A stretch of 64,000 nt of DNA, from the NCBI GenBank assembly GCA_041659525.1, contig JBAZYC010000001.1:744001-808000 (forward strand), in the 5' to 3' direction. The stretch is from JAAZKV01 sp041659525 (GTDB taxonomy: Archaea; Iainarchaeota; Iainarchaeia; Iainarchaeales; JAAZKV01). A program made the translations under genes and the position numbers. Below, piece after piece: positions 1 to 9,900 of the stretch. A model generated the notes under the pieces. That model was not told where the DNA came from and ran no database searches. It worked only from the letters and a program-made list of their open reading frames with translations. The stretch's first letter is position 1. Every line of letters begins with the position of its first letter.

Positions 1-1144
1 AAGCAACTTTTCGTAAATTAGTGTAAACATTTGGGTGTACTCTTCCATTTAAGCATTGAGAGGTAACTCCAACAACACAACCTGATTCAACTAATTCTCC
101 TAGAGCCTTTACAAAAGAATCTTTTTCTCCAATAGGAGTGTGCCCGAGTCCAGTTCCTTCAATTATTAGTCCTTTGTATTTTTCTTTTCTATAAAAAGCA
201 AGTTCTTTTTCAGAAACAAGCGGATGCATTTTTAGTAAACCAACTTTTTCTTCAAATTTATTTAATAATTTGAATTCGCCTTTAGATTTTTCTAGTTCTG
301 TTTTGTTTTTTATCCACTTAATTTCTTTTGTAAAATAATTAATTAGTGCAATTGGGGTGTCATTTATTGGTTTGAATGCATCTCTTCTTGAGGTATGCAT
401 TTTTCTTGTTTTTGTTCCTGGGAGGATTGCACAATTATCATCATTAGTAGATTGGTGCATGCACACCGCTACTCCTTTGTAATTTGTTTTTGTAATAAAA
501 GTTGCTGCACTAATTAAGTTCATTGCAGCATCACTACTTCCTCTATCTGAACTCCTCTGTGCTCCAACAATTAAAACCGGTATTGGGCAATTTTCTAGTT
601 CAAATGAAAGAGCAGCTGCACTATATCCAAGCATATCCGTTCCGTGTCCAATAATTATTCCCTTAACTCCTTTTTTGATTTGTTCTTTTACTGCAGTAGA
701 TATTTTTTGAAAATCAGTTACTTTCATATCTTCTGACATCATGTTTGAAACAAAAACTGATTCAATGTTAGCAATAGTAGTAAGTTCTGGAAACATTGTT
801 ACTAAATCATTAATGTCAAAACTCGCGTAAACTCCGCCTGTTGAGTAATTTACTCTTGAAGCTATAGTTCCTCCTGTGTGAAGAATTGCGATTGTTGAAA
901 GAGCAGGATTTTTCTTTATTTCAATTGTTTTTGCTTTTCCAACTGATTTACTCTCTCCTAAGGACTTAATGCTTTTTACTTTAGTTAATTCAAAACCAGC
1001 ATTATATCCAGTACTTAGTTTTAGCATTAGCGTATCATCATTGCTTGGAATAATTGTTCCGCTGACTTTGTTTCCCTCAAAGTCAAACTCAATCATTAAC
1101 CCTTCTTTTAGAGAGTTCTTTTTGTAAAATTCAATTAGTTTCAT
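1..1144 (-). CDS. gatD: Glu-tRNA(Gln) amidotransferase subunit D (partial, C-terminus off the left edge)
   Basis: Asparaginase-type subunit of archaeal GatDE, which releases ammonia from Gln/Asn to turn Glu-tRNA(Gln) into Gln-tRNA(Gln). Translating the minus strand from the ATG at 1144 gives a frame open to base 1 (about 381 codons), so the C-terminus lies outside the window. A small N-terminal beta domain (residues 1 to ~75) precedes the asparaginase motif TGGTIAS (~residue 90), then GHGTDMLGYSAAAL and GAQRSSDRGSSDAAMNL, which carry the family's catalytic Thr and substrate-binding residues. The N-terminal extension separates GatD from plain L-asparaginase. An in-frame stop lies just upstream of the ATG, fixing the start, and an A/T-rich TATA-like stretch near 1166-1180 suggests a leaderless mRNA. 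GatE is not in the window. Confidence 0.93.
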   Translation of the reverse strand, partial: MKLIEFYKKNSLKEGLMIEFDFEGNKVSGTIIPSNDDTLMLKLSTGYNAGFELTKVKSIKSLGESKSVGKAKTIEIKKNPALSTIAILHTGGTIASRVNYSTGGVYASFDINDLVTMFPELTTIANIESVFVSNMMSEDMKVTDFQKISTAVKEQIKKGVKGIIIGHGTDMLGYSAAALSFELENCPIPVLIVGAQRSSDRGSSDAAMNLISAATFITKTNYKGVAVCMHQSTNDDNCAILPGTKTRKMHTSRRDAFKPINDTPIALINYFTKEIKWIKNKTELEKSKGEFKLLNKFEEKVGLLKMHPLVSEKELAFYRKEKYKGLIIEGTGLGHTPIGEKDSFVKALGELVESGCVVGVTSQCLNGRVHPNVYTNLRKVA

Positions 1145-1230
1145 TCACATAGATAAGAGCGGTTTAATTTTTAATTGCTTTCTTAAGGGGTTTTTTCATT
1201 AATTATTCAATAGTCAACTTTTTTGAAGAA

Positions 1231-2193
1231 TTAGCAACTTCCTTCAAAAGTTGTTTTTGTACAATAAGCGCTTTCACTATTTATTGGGGTGAAGGTTGTT
1301 CCAATTTGTTTTTTGTTCCAAGCACTAGCACAATCAAAAGAATTTAAGCAATTTGCACAATAATGAATTTCTTGGTAAGTGCTATTATTTGGGTTAAATA
1401 TGCTTTCTCCTACTCCTCCAGTTTTGCAAGCTTTAGTAGTATCAAGAGTGAATATTATTGAGTTTTCATCAAACCCTGCGTTTTGTCCTTCAAAAGTAAA
1501 TATTGCTTTGTATTCTCCTGAATTACTTGGGGCAATACTCCAAAGGAAAGGGTAACTCTCCCCAGGCATTATTGTCATTGTTTCTTTTGTTTCGGAAACA
1601 TAATCTGTTTCGACCCAATTAGTTGGGGATTTTTTTTCAAGTTTCAAAGAGTTTTTTCCGAAAGCAAGTTCGTTTGAACCAATATTTTTTACAAGTACTT
1701 TTATTTCTGCAGTTCCGTTTGTGTTATCAACTAATTCTATTTTATCGATTTTTGCTTGTGCAGGCAAACTTCCCAAATAAAATTTACAAGTAGCTAGTTC
1801 TCCTTGTTTGATACATCTTAAACTTGTTTGGATTTTTGTTGTATCTTTAACTTTAAAGAAATCATAATCCCATTCAATTGATTTGTTACATTTATAATTT
1901 TTGTCTTGATCCTCTTTTCTTATACAGCACTCTTTTGGATCCAAGCATTCAAATGCAACTAATACAGTTTTGTAATCAAAATTGTTTTTGTTTACAATAA
2001 ATTCTTCACCATAAAGCGGGAAACCTAAGTTCATTGTTTTTCCTAACATTGTTTGTAATTTAGCTATTTCAATGGATTTTTTCATATTATCTACGCTTTG
2101 TTTATTTTCTAGAAATTGAGGGGCAAACGTCAAAAAAACCATTACTAATGCAAGAGCAACAATTGCATAAATTATTATTTCAAATGTATTCAT
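1231..2193 (-). CDS. Membrane-anchored extracytoplasmic protein, function unknown
   Basis: 320 aa, not recognised. One N-terminal transmembrane helix (residues ~5-24) without a class III signal motif, then a soluble part that is probably outside the cell. Residues ~160-255 look like an Ig/CARDB-type beta sandwich (alternating hydrophobic strands, VLVKNIGSNEL, PGESYPFLW). The protein is Cys-rich, with pairs at ~82-91, ~102, ~126, ~135 and six near the C-terminus (CANCLNSFDC and the last residue), suggesting disulphides or metal binding. Its ATG lies 4 nt after the stop of the 69-aa gene upstream, with AGTGA as ribosome binding site, so the two are cotranscribed and perhaps work together in the membrane. 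Confidence 0.75.
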   Translation of the reverse strand: MNTFEIIIYAIVALALVMVFLTFAPQFLENKQSVDNMKKSIEIAKLQTMLGKTMNLGFPLYGEEFIVNKNNFDYKTVLVAFECLDPKECCIRKEDQDKNYKCNKSIEWDYDFFKVKDTTKIQTSLRCIKQGELATCKFYLGSLPAQAKIDKIELVDNTNGTAEIKVLVKNIGSNELAFGKNSLKLEKKSPTNWVETDYVSETKETMTIMPGESYPFLWSIAPSNSGEYKAIFTFEGQNAGFDENSIIFTLDTTKACKTGGVGESIFNPNNSTYQEIHYCANCLNSFDCASAWNKKQIGTTFTPINSESAYCTKTTFEGSC

Positions 2194-2197
2194 TTTT

Positions 2198-2407
2198 TCA
2201 CTTCAAGAGTTTGTATTCTATTACAAATAATTTTTTTATTATCATCCCTACTATGAGGGCCATTACTGCTAAGAAAATGTAAAATAACCAATTGTCTTGG
2301 TAAAAGAATAGATCTTTCCATTCTCCAGCCCAAAGATCAATGCTAAATAGTATCCAAACAACTATAACTCCTGAAGCAAGGAATAGTAATAACTTTGCTA
2401 GTTTCAT
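2198..2407 (-). CDS. Small two-helix membrane protein
   Basis: 69 aa with two predicted transmembrane segments (about residues 5-22 and 42-61) and a Lys-containing C-terminal tail. No family recognised. It is the first gene of a two-gene unit with the 320-aa membrane-anchored protein, 4 nt apart. The ATG is preceded by a weak TGAT-type site. It lies downstream of the DNA ligase on the same strand with a ~60 bp gap. Confidence 0.6.
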   Translation of the reverse strand: MKLAKLLLFLASGVIVVWILFSIDLWAGEWKDLFFYQDNWLFYIFLAVMALIVGMIIKKLFVIEYKLLK

Positions 2408-2469
2408 TCTTATCAGGAGGATTTTACTATTTTCAATTACTTAAACTTTACTTTGAGGGGTATTTTTAG

Positions 2470-4326
2470 CTAATTTCCCGCTCCATAAGTGTCTTCTAAG
2501 GAGACTCTTTTTTGAATTGAAAACATTTTCTTTACTTCTTCAACAGTAGTAGCACTCTCTGCTTTTTTATCTGTTCTCAAAACTATCATTCTTGGGAATC
2601 TTAAGGCAAATCCTTTTCCTTTTTCTTTTCCACAGGAGTGCATTGGGCTTAAAGTAATTTCATCTGCCCTAGTTTCTACTACATATTGAGGAATAACCCA
2701 GTGATCCGGTTCAACTTCTGAAGTTACTCTTACTGGTTTGTTTTTTGAAATTGTTTTAGAAAGTAAACCTTCAAGTTCACTAAGAATTTCTTCACTCATT
2801 CCCGTCCCTATTTTTGCAATGCTTTCAAACATATCTTTTTTCTCATTGTAAGCCGCGGCAAGCAGTGCTCCTAGTCCAAATTGAGTTCTTTTTCCCTTTC
2901 CACTATAGTATCCAATTATTACAAGGTCAAGTGTATCATCAAGTGTTCCTTTGTAGGAGCGTTTTAGTTTTATCCAAGCAAATTTTCTTGCTCCTGCAAT
3001 ATAAGGTGCATCAAGATCCTTGGCAATTATTCCTTCTAGTCCCTTTGCAATTGCATCTTCAAAGAATTCTTCTAGTTCTTTAGAATTATCAATTATTTTT
3101 TGTTCACTAAGTCTAATTATTTCGCTTCCATTTTCTTTTATTATACTCTGGAGTTTTTTTCTTCTTTCCTGCAGGGGTTTTTCTAAATAGCTTTCTCCAT
3201 CACAGTACATAATATCAAATAAAAATAATTTCAGAGGATATTCTTTTGCTTTTTTTTCAACTTCGTATTTTCTTTTCCTTTGAATTGTAACTTGGAATGG
3301 ATAATATTCTTGTGTTTCTTCATTAAAAGCAAGTGCCTCTCCTTCTACTATACATTTTTTTGGAATTAAGTTTTCTCTTACCGCTGCAATAATTTCAGGG
3401 AACATATCAGTGATTTCTTCGCTTTGTCTTGAAAATATTTTTACATTATCTCCGTCTTTACTTATTTGTACTCTGAATCCATCATATTTGTGTTCTACTG
3501 CACATTTTCCTAGTTTCTCAATTATTTCTTTTGCGCTTGGTAATCTCTCTGCAGCAGTGGGTCTTATGGGAGTACCTGGTTTTATTTTTATTTCTTCAAG
3601 GCCCTCTAGTCCTTCTTCTTTTAGTATTTGAGCGATTTCTCCAAGATCAGAGTCAACATTATAAGCGGCTTCAATTTTTTCTCTAATTCCAACTTTTATT
3701 TTTCTTTGTCTGTCTCCAATTTCTTTTTGTTCTTTTTTCTTCACTGTTTTTCCTTTTTCTTTTTTTAATTCTTCTTGTTCTTCTTTTGAAAGAACCATTG
3801 CAAATGCATCCATTATAGTGGGATCCCCAATTCCTAATCTAATATTTCCTAGTGGAATTCTTGCAATGTAACGGGATTCTATTGGAGAAGCTGAATTAAA
3901 TAATTCTGCAAGTAATTTTGTTTTTAGTTCCTGACTTCCTATTCCTTCTGTTTGAGCCATTTTTTTTAAGTTAGAAAAAACTTTATCGATTGTTAAGCTC
4001 TCTGCGAATAGTGCTTGTTGTTTTCTTTTTTGCATCATTTGTTCAGCTGCATCCCCAAGGTCCCCTGATTTGTTAAACAATGCATCTACTTCTACTCTTG
4101 TAAACCCGCTTGATTTTGCTATTCCTTCTGCAATTAGTTTTTCTCCAAACCCAATTTCTTTTGCTTCAAATTGCGGAGCTATTCTTCCTTGGAGAAGATA
4201 AATAACTTTTTTAGCGTCATTAGCAGGGATTATTTCAAATAACTCGGCTAAATAATCAGTCATTATTAGTCTTGAAGAGGCTCGTTCTATTTTGTCAAAA
4301 TATTGTGCAACTGTTCTGAATTCCAT
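2470..4326 (-). CDS. lig: ATP-dependent DNA ligase
   Basis: 618 aa, the replicative/repair ligase of archaea that seals nicks through an enzyme-AMP intermediate. The N-terminal helical DNA-binding domain (residues 1 to ~230) contains IARIPLGNIRLGIGDPTIMDAF. The adenylation domain carries motif I KYDGFR with the nucleophile Lys280, motif III-like LFDIMYCDG, motif IV EGIIAK, and motif V AWIKLKR. A C-terminal OB fold (~450-618) includes GYYSGKGKRTQFGLGALL and LRFPR. Length is slightly above the usual ~560 aa because of a charged Lys/Glu-rich insertion at ~185-215, between the helical and adenylation domains. ATG start at 4326. It is divergent from the 145-aa membrane gene. Confidence 0.96.
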   Translation of the reverse strand: MEFRTVAQYFDKIERASSRLIMTDYLAELFEIIPANDAKKVIYLLQGRIAPQFEAKEIGFGEKLIAEGIAKSSGFTRVEVDALFNKSGDLGDAAEQMMQKRKQQALFAESLTIDKVFSNLKKMAQTEGIGSQELKTKLLAELFNSASPIESRYIARIPLGNIRLGIGDPTIMDAFAMVLSKEEQEELKKEKGKTVKKKEQKEIGDRQRKIKVGIREKIEAAYNVDSDLGEIAQILKEEGLEGLEEIKIKPGTPIRPTAAERLPSAKEIIEKLGKCAVEHKYDGFRVQISKDGDNVKIFSRQSEEITDMFPEIIAAVRENLIPKKCIVEGEALAFNEETQEYYPFQVTIQRKRKYEVEKKAKEYPLKLFLFDIMYCDGESYLEKPLQERRKKLQSIIKENGSEIIRLSEQKIIDNSKELEEFFEDAIAKGLEGIIAKDLDAPYIAGARKFAWIKLKRSYKGTLDDTLDLVIIGYYSGKGKRTQFGLGALLAAAYNEKKDMFESIAKIGTGMSEEILSELEGLLSKTISKNKPVRVTSEVEPDHWVIPQYVVETRADEITLSPMHSCGKEKGKGFALRFPRMIVLRTDKKAESATTVEEVKKMFSIQKRVSLEDTYGAGN

Positions 4327-4383
4327 TTTAATTACCCAACTCTTTTTTAGTAGTTTTTTTCTAATTAATATAGATTGATTAGC

Positions 4384-4393
4384 TTTTTATAAT
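4384..4393 (+). promoter_or_regulatory. TATA box of the 145-aa membrane protein gene
   Basis: T/A-rich element TTTTTATAAT centred about 25 nt upstream of the ATG at 4414, the spacing expected for a leaderless archaeal transcript. No Shine-Dalgarno sequence lies between it and the ATG. Confidence 0.5.
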
Positions 4394-4413
4394 CCTTGTG
4401 AGTATATTTATTC

Positions 4414-4851
4414 ATGGCTTGGGGACTTGAGTACATTGCTGGGTTTAATCCTTTTCCTTTCGGGGGAATGGCTATAATTGGAGCCTTTGTTTTTTTGTTT
4501 GCTTTTGGTTATATTGCTAATAGAGGAAAATCTAACGCTGCTGAACTTTCTCTTGAAACAGTAGGATATTCTCTTTTAATTGGTGGTATTTTGTTTATAA
4601 TGAATCTTCCTCCATTAGTGCTCGGAGTAGGTTATATTGCAGGATACATTTTAGTTAACAAGCATGTTTCTAAAACAAAAACCGATTTTAGCTGGGTTGT
4701 TTTTGTATTTTACCTTCTTTTTGTTTTCACAGTGCTCGCTGTTCTTGATGAATTTTCAAGGTTTTGGTGGACTGTTTTTGTATTAGTGTTTATGGTTGCT
4801 ACTAACGAAATTGATCTTAAGCACAAAGTTGCCCAAAAGCCAAAGAAATGA
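4414..4851 (+). CDS. Integral membrane protein of unknown function
   Basis: 145 aa, very hydrophobic, with about four to five transmembrane segments (roughly 15-33, 50-65, 68-82, 88-108 and 112-128) and a basic C-terminal tail. No motif recognised. ATG start without an SD but with a well-placed TATA element, so probably leaderless. It stands between DNA ligase (divergent) and tRNA-Pro. Confidence 0.65.
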   Translation: MAWGLEYIAGFNPFPFGGMAIIGAFVFLFAFGYIANRGKSNAAELSLETVGYSLLIGGILFIMNLPPLVLGVGYIAGYILVNKHVSKTKTDFSWVVFVFYLLFVFTVLAVLDEFSRFWWTVFVLVFMVATNEIDLKHKVAQKPKK

Positions 4852-4931
4852 GCCTTACCCAACTTTTAAAAACCATTTTGAGGAATTTTTCTTTATTAAA
4901 CCTTTGACAAAGTCAAATGTATAACAGTAAG

Positions 4932-5005
4932 GGGGATATAGTCTAGCCTGGTTAGGACCGGCGCTTTGGGAGCGTCAAACACGAGTTCAAATCTTGTTAT
5001 CCCCA
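4932..5005 (+). tRNA. tRNA-Pro (anticodon UGG)
   Basis: Full cloverleaf by eye. Acceptor GGGGATA pairs with TATCCCC (4998-5004), discriminator A at 5005. The D arm is GTCT...GGAC, the anticodon stem GGCGC/GCGTC has a TTTGGGA loop giving anticodon TGG, and the T arm is ACGAG/CTTGT with a normal TTCAAAT loop. CCA is not encoded. A T-rich tract follows directly and may terminate transcription. Confidence 0.96.
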
Positions 5006-5177
5006 TTTATTTTTTTTAATTTTTTTATACTTTTTTTAGCATAATGCATTTTTTTTGTTTTTTTAGTCTTTTTTTTCTTAAATTTAATTTTGCCTTTTCC
5101 CTAACTAAATCAATACTAATTTAAACACTTTTTTAGTAAATTATATCAAAATTAGTTTCTCTATTGGGGGGTTATTT

Positions 5178-5993
5178 ATGAAGAAAGAGGTTTGTGATTG
5201 TAATGGGGGAGATTGTCACTCAATGCCAAAAATATTGGCTGTTCTTGCAATAATTTTGCTTGCAGGAATTTTGGTTGCAGTTTCTTTTAACGCTGGAATC
5301 AATTCTAGTCCATCAAATGTAATATTAAATTCTGATGGAAAATTGGATGTTAAAACATTAAGTGTTTCAGGTAATGTAACTAAAATGGTTTCTCCTAACA
5401 AAGTAGATATTGTTTTGAGTGTTGAAACACTTGATTTATTAGCACAAAAGAGTCAAAGCGATAACGCTGTTATTGCTGATAAAGTAAAGGGTTCTCTTGA
5501 AGCACTTAGTTCTGTTAAGGCTGAAGTAAAAACAGTTTCTTACTCAGTGAACGAAGAATTTGAATGGAATGATATAACAAAGAAATCTGAATCAATTGGT
5601 TATAGAACAGTTAACCAAATTCAAGTTACTTTAAATGAAGCTGATATTTCTAGTGCTGGAAAAATAATTGATATAGCAGTAGAAAATGGAGCTAATAGAG
5701 TTTCAAGTATTGCTTTCGGTTTAACTAAATCAAGAGAACTTGCAGTAAGAAAAACTGCTTTGAACGAAGCAAGTTCAACTGCTAAAATTAAAGCAGAGTC
5801 AATAGCACAAGGATTAGGAATTACAATAGGGGAAGTTCGCACAGTAAGCGAAAACTCTTTCTATTATACTCCTAACTATGCTAACTATGATTTAGCTAAA
5901 GTTGCTGGTAGTGCAGAAGCAGTATCTACTCCAATAGTAGCAGGGGACGTAGAAGTATCTGCTAGCGTTGCAGTAGAATTCGAATTAAAGTAA
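5178..5993 (+). CDS. SIMPL-domain (DUF541/YggE-like) membrane-anchored protein
   Basis: 271 aa. A short cytoplasmic Cys-rich head (CDCNGGDCH, residues 5-13) is followed by one transmembrane helix (~18-38) and an extracytoplasmic SIMPL/DUF541 domain (~55-271). The domain is recognised by its opening VSGNVTKMVSPNKVDIVLSV, a central helix with a run of Ala/Lys, the YRTVNQIQVTL strand and the end GDVEVSASVAVEFELK. The molecular role of SIMPL proteins is poorly defined; bacterial YggE is linked to oxidative stress. The Cys/His head before the membrane could bind a metal (inference). ATG follows a strong GGGGGGT ribosome binding site. A hairpin/T-run terminator follows. Confidence 0.88.
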   Translation: MKKEVCDCNGGDCHSMPKILAVLAIILLAGILVAVSFNAGINSSPSNVILNSDGKLDVKTLSVSGNVTKMVSPNKVDIVLSVETLDLLAQKSQSDNAVIADKVKGSLEALSSVKAEVKTVSYSVNEEFEWNDITKKSESIGYRTVNQIQVTLNEADISSAGKIIDIAVENGANRVSSIAFGLTKSRELAVRKTALNEASSTAKIKAESIAQGLGITIGEVRTVSENSFYYTPNYANYDLAKVAGSAEAVSTPIVAGDVEVSASVAVEFELK

Positions 5994-6003
5994 ACTCTTT
6001 TTG

Positions 6004-6040
6004 ATTGCGAGCAAATTGCTCGCAATTTTTTTATTTTTTT
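6004..6040 (+). terminator. Hairpin plus T-run after the SIMPL gene
   Basis: Perfect 11-base inverted repeat, 6004-6014 with 6016-6026, one base between arms, followed by a run of T. It starts 10 bp after the stop codon, so it probably ends the SIMPL transcript. Confidence 0.7.
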
Positions 6041-6119
6041 TATTTGTTCTTCTAATTTAAATTATTTTAAACCCTATTTGTTAGTTCATTTTTTTGCTAA
6101 TTTAACCCCCCCGAAATAC

Positions 6120-6127
6120 TTTAAATA
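6120..6127 (+). promoter_or_regulatory. TATA box upstream of the 242-aa gene
   Basis: TTTAAATA preceded by a C-rich, A-rich BRE-like stretch. It predicts initiation near 6147 and a very short leader carrying the GGTGA site before the GTG at 6158. Confidence 0.5.
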
Positions 6128-6157
6128 ACAAACAAACTCAGTATTTGTGGTGATTTT

Positions 6158-6886
6158 GTGCCTGTTACTCTAAGAAGACATTTAGCTACTAAAAAAAATG
6201 CTGCTGGGAAAAGAATAGTTCCTTTTTCAGGATTACGCGAAGGAGTTAATGCTGGTGAAGCACTAAAAAGGCATTTTGCTTTTATGAAAGTAAATAAAAT
6301 CAAAGGATATTCTACTGAAGTTGAAAGAGGGGTTCTTGGAGCAAAAACTGCTCAAAGAAGATTTGGGGTAAAAAAACCTTTAGTTAAATTAAGAAAAGAA
6401 CTTGGGTTAGCTAATATTTTTATTGATGAAAAAAAAGCAGTTGAAATTTTGACTAATAAATATGGTGGGGACGAAGTTAAATCTAGAAATGCTTGGCTTA
6501 AAGGGGATACTCTTGAAGGAACATTAAAACCTTGGGATAAAATTTCTGAAGATATTGTTAGAAGAAGATTTGGTTTAGCACTTGCTGCAGAAGCAGGTAA
6601 AAGTGGAGCGGGAAGAAAAGGAGTTGCGTTACGAAGTGTATTACAAGATAATGTTACTCATAGTTGGATAGTCGAATCAGTGGTTCAAAGATTAACTAAA
6701 GGAATGAAGAACGTTCCTAAAATGGTTGGTCTTCCAAAAGAAACTACTGGAATAAAAATGCAATTTGTAAAAATCCCTGATGGAAGATTTAGGGTATATA
6801 TGGAATATGAAGAATTTCGTGGGGACGTTACAAGAAATTTTGCAGAATGCATGCTTCCTTCGGTTAGAAAATATTTAGAAGCATAA
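6158..6886 (+). CDS. Conserved-looking basic protein, function unknown
   Basis: 242 aa, not recognised. GTG start with GGTGA five bases upstream. It is soluble, strongly basic and mixed alpha/beta, opening VTLRRHLATKKNAAGKRI. Two Arg-rich patches stand out (TAQRRFGVKKP ~residues 65-75 and VRRRFGLAL ~130-138), with a Gly/Lys stretch (GKSGAGRKG ~146-154). No membrane segment or Walker motif. Basic patches suggest nucleic-acid or nucleotide binding, but that is inference. It is single, with its own promoter, and lies 76 bp before the giant phosphohistidine-domain gene on the same strand. A link to that system is possible but unproven. Confidence 0.65.
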   Translation: MPVTLRRHLATKKNAAGKRIVPFSGLREGVNAGEALKRHFAFMKVNKIKGYSTEVERGVLGAKTAQRRFGVKKPLVKLRKELGLANIFIDEKKAVEILTNKYGGDEVKSRNAWLKGDTLEGTLKPWDKISEDIVRRRFGLALAAEAGKSGAGRKGVALRSVLQDNVTHSWIVESVVQRLTKGMKNVPKMVGLPKETTGIKMQFVKIPDGRFRVYMEYEEFRGDVTRNFAECMLPSVRKYLEA

Positions 6887-6962
6887 ATATTTAGTTGAGA
6901 TGAATAGTTGGGTGATTTTTTTCATTAAGTTTATTTAACTAACAAGCTTTGGGGTTGTTTTT

Positions 6963-9900
6963 TTGGAATTGACTAAATTTTTTAGTAATCTTTCAAAAGA
7001 AAGCGTGGGCATTGCTGGAGGAAAAGGAGCTTCTCTAGGGGAAATGACTCGCGCTGGTATTCCAGTTCCTAATGGTTTTGTAGTTCTCTCTGATTCTTTT
7101 GAAAAGTTTTTAGAGGAAACAGATTTAAATGTTGAAATTGATGCAATTTTAGATTCAGTGAATCACAACGAGATGCAATCAATTGAGAATGCTTCTGAAG
7201 AAATTAAAGCTCTTATTCTTAATGCGAAAATGCCAATTGATATTGAAAAAGAAATAAAAAAGGATTTCAAAACTTTGAATGCAAAATTTGTTGCGGTTCG
7301 TTCTAGTGCAACTAGTGAAGATTTTTCTAGTGCTGCTTGGGCTGGACAACTTGATAGTTTTCTTAATACTAAAGAAAAGGATTTACTTGAAAAAGTAAAA
7401 CATTGTTGGGCTTCTCTATTTACTCCTAGAGCTATTTTTTACAGATTTGAAAAAGGACTTCACACTACAAAAATTAGTGTGGCTGTTGTAGTTCAAAAAA
7501 TGGTTAATTCAGAGATAAGCGGAATAGCTTTTTCTGTTCACCCCGTAACCCAGGATAGGAATCAATTAATTATTGAAGCAGGATTTGGTTTAGGAGAAGC
7601 AATTGTTTCAGGTAGTATTACTCCTGATTCTTATGTGGTTGAAAAGAATCCAAGAAGAATAATTGACAAGAATATTAGTGATCAAGAAAGAGGGTTGTTT
7701 AAAGTTGAAACTGGCGGAAACGAATGGAAGAGTACTAAAGAAAATGGGGTAAAGCAAAAGCTTTCAGATAAGCAAATAATGGAGCTTAGTGAAATAATTT
7801 TGAGAATAGAAAAACATTATGGTTTTCCTTGCGATATAGAATGGGCATTTGAAGGGGGAAAATTCTTTATTGTCCAATCAAGACCAATTACCACTCTTTT
7901 AGATAAAAGTAATGATAACGAAATGCCTAGCGTAGTTAAAACAAAAAAAGTTTCAAGTAAATCAAAAGAGGATGAGATTCAAAAGTTTGTTTCATTGATT
8001 AATTCGCAACCACTTGATGTTAAGCAAGCCAAATGTAGTGTTTTGGCCGCTGACATAGTTTTTGGGGTTTATTCTAATAAAGTAGTTTTCAATGAAAATT
8101 ATTCACCCTTGATTCATCCGTATAAGTGGCCTAATTTGCAGCAAGTAATTCTTGAAGGAAGAATGAAAGGGGTTGAAAGAGTTATTTGGACAAATGCGAT
8201 TAAGAACAAAAAAAAGTTTACAAGAGTTTTGAGTGAAGGTTCTGCTTTGCATAAAAAAATAGTGCGTATGAGTATTCCTGATTCACAACTATCAAAACTT
8301 TCTGAGCCACAGCTCTTAAAATATTTTGAGGAATTAGTTGAATTAACTAAAAAATGGTGGGTGTATGCTGCGATAGGGGAAGATAAGGGGCTTGTGGTTG
8401 AAGAAAAATTAATTCCTTTGTTAGTTAAAAATCATAATTTAACTCCTCATGAAGCACAAGAATATTCTTCTGACATGGCTTCTCCCAAGGGGCAATCAGT
8501 GTTCTCAAAAGAAAGAACTGCTTTTTTAGAACTCTGTTTGATTCTTTCAAAAAATAAAGCTCTTTTTAATTTAATAAAAAAAGGAGAGTCTTTACCTAAA
8601 AATAAGTTTTCTTTATTTTCAAAAAAAATAAATGATTATTCTAAAAAGTATTTTTACTCAAGAACAGATTTTTATGGAGGTCAAAAAATAAATGATTTTA
8701 CTTTACCAAAATTAGTATTTGACGAATTAAATAAAACTACTTTATCAAAATTAAAACACGAGTTTATTGTTTTTAAAACTTCTGAAAAAGAATTAGAAAA
8801 AAGGCAAAAAGCGTGGTCAAAACGAGTTTCTTCAATTACAAAAGAAGAAAAAGATTATTTGTGGTATTCTGAGGTAATGCACACTTGGATTGATGAAAGA
8901 AAAGTTTGTATGGTGTCCCAGTTTTATTATTTGTTTTCAGTTCTTGAAGAACTTTCTTTGAGAAGAAATATTAGTTATGACAAGCTTGCCTTACTAACTA
9001 TAAGTGATTTAAAAAAATTTATCAAGGACGGAACAATTGATTTTGATTTAATCAAAAAAAGAGGAGAAGGAGCAGTTTTTGTTTATGAAAAAAACAAGCC
9101 TGTTGTAGAATTTTTTGAAAAAGACGCGGATTTGTTTAATGAAGCAATAAATAGGCACAGTTCTTCAGAAACAGTTGCTGGAACAATTGCAAGTAAGGGT
9201 AATGGCGAAAAAATTATTGTTGGTCGCGTAAAAATAGTTCATGATCCGTTTAAGGATTCTTTTGCTGAAGGGGAAGTATTAGTAACTACTATGACTCGTC
9301 CAGAGTTCGTACCTATAATGAAGAAAGCCATTGCGATTGTTACTGATGAAGGTGGACTTACCTCTCATGCTGCAATAGTATCAAGAGAGCTTGGGGTGCC
9401 TTGTATAATTGGAACAAAGAATGCTACAAAACTACTCAAGGACGGAGATTTGATTGAAGTTGATGCAAATACAGGGGTTGTGAGACTAATAGATTCTACT
9501 AAAATTGAATCTTTAGTAAAAAATAATTTGGTTTTTGAAAAATCTATTACTCGTGATTGGGGAATGATTTATGCTGAAATTTGGCACAAAGTTTTCACCA
9601 GTGAATTCAAAAAGCAACTTGGTTGGGGTTATACAGAAGTTGTGTTTGAGGGTAAAAATAATTCTGTGACTATTTATCGTGCACCAAGTGAACATTTGGA
9701 TGGAATGCGAGATTTTATTCTTGCTAATCTTGACAAGGACAAAGATTGGTTAAGGAATCATGCAAAAATAGTAAAAAAAATGGTGAACAAAGCAATTTCT
9801 TGGATGAATTATTTAGAAACCAAAAAGTTGTCAAATTATTCTTCAAAAGAACTAGCAATTATTTTTGATGATTTTGTTAAAATGAATATAGAACTAGGCC

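Noticed and set aside
6158..6886. Possible ribosomal protein
   Set aside because: Basic character fits, but no ribosomal protein signature could be matched.
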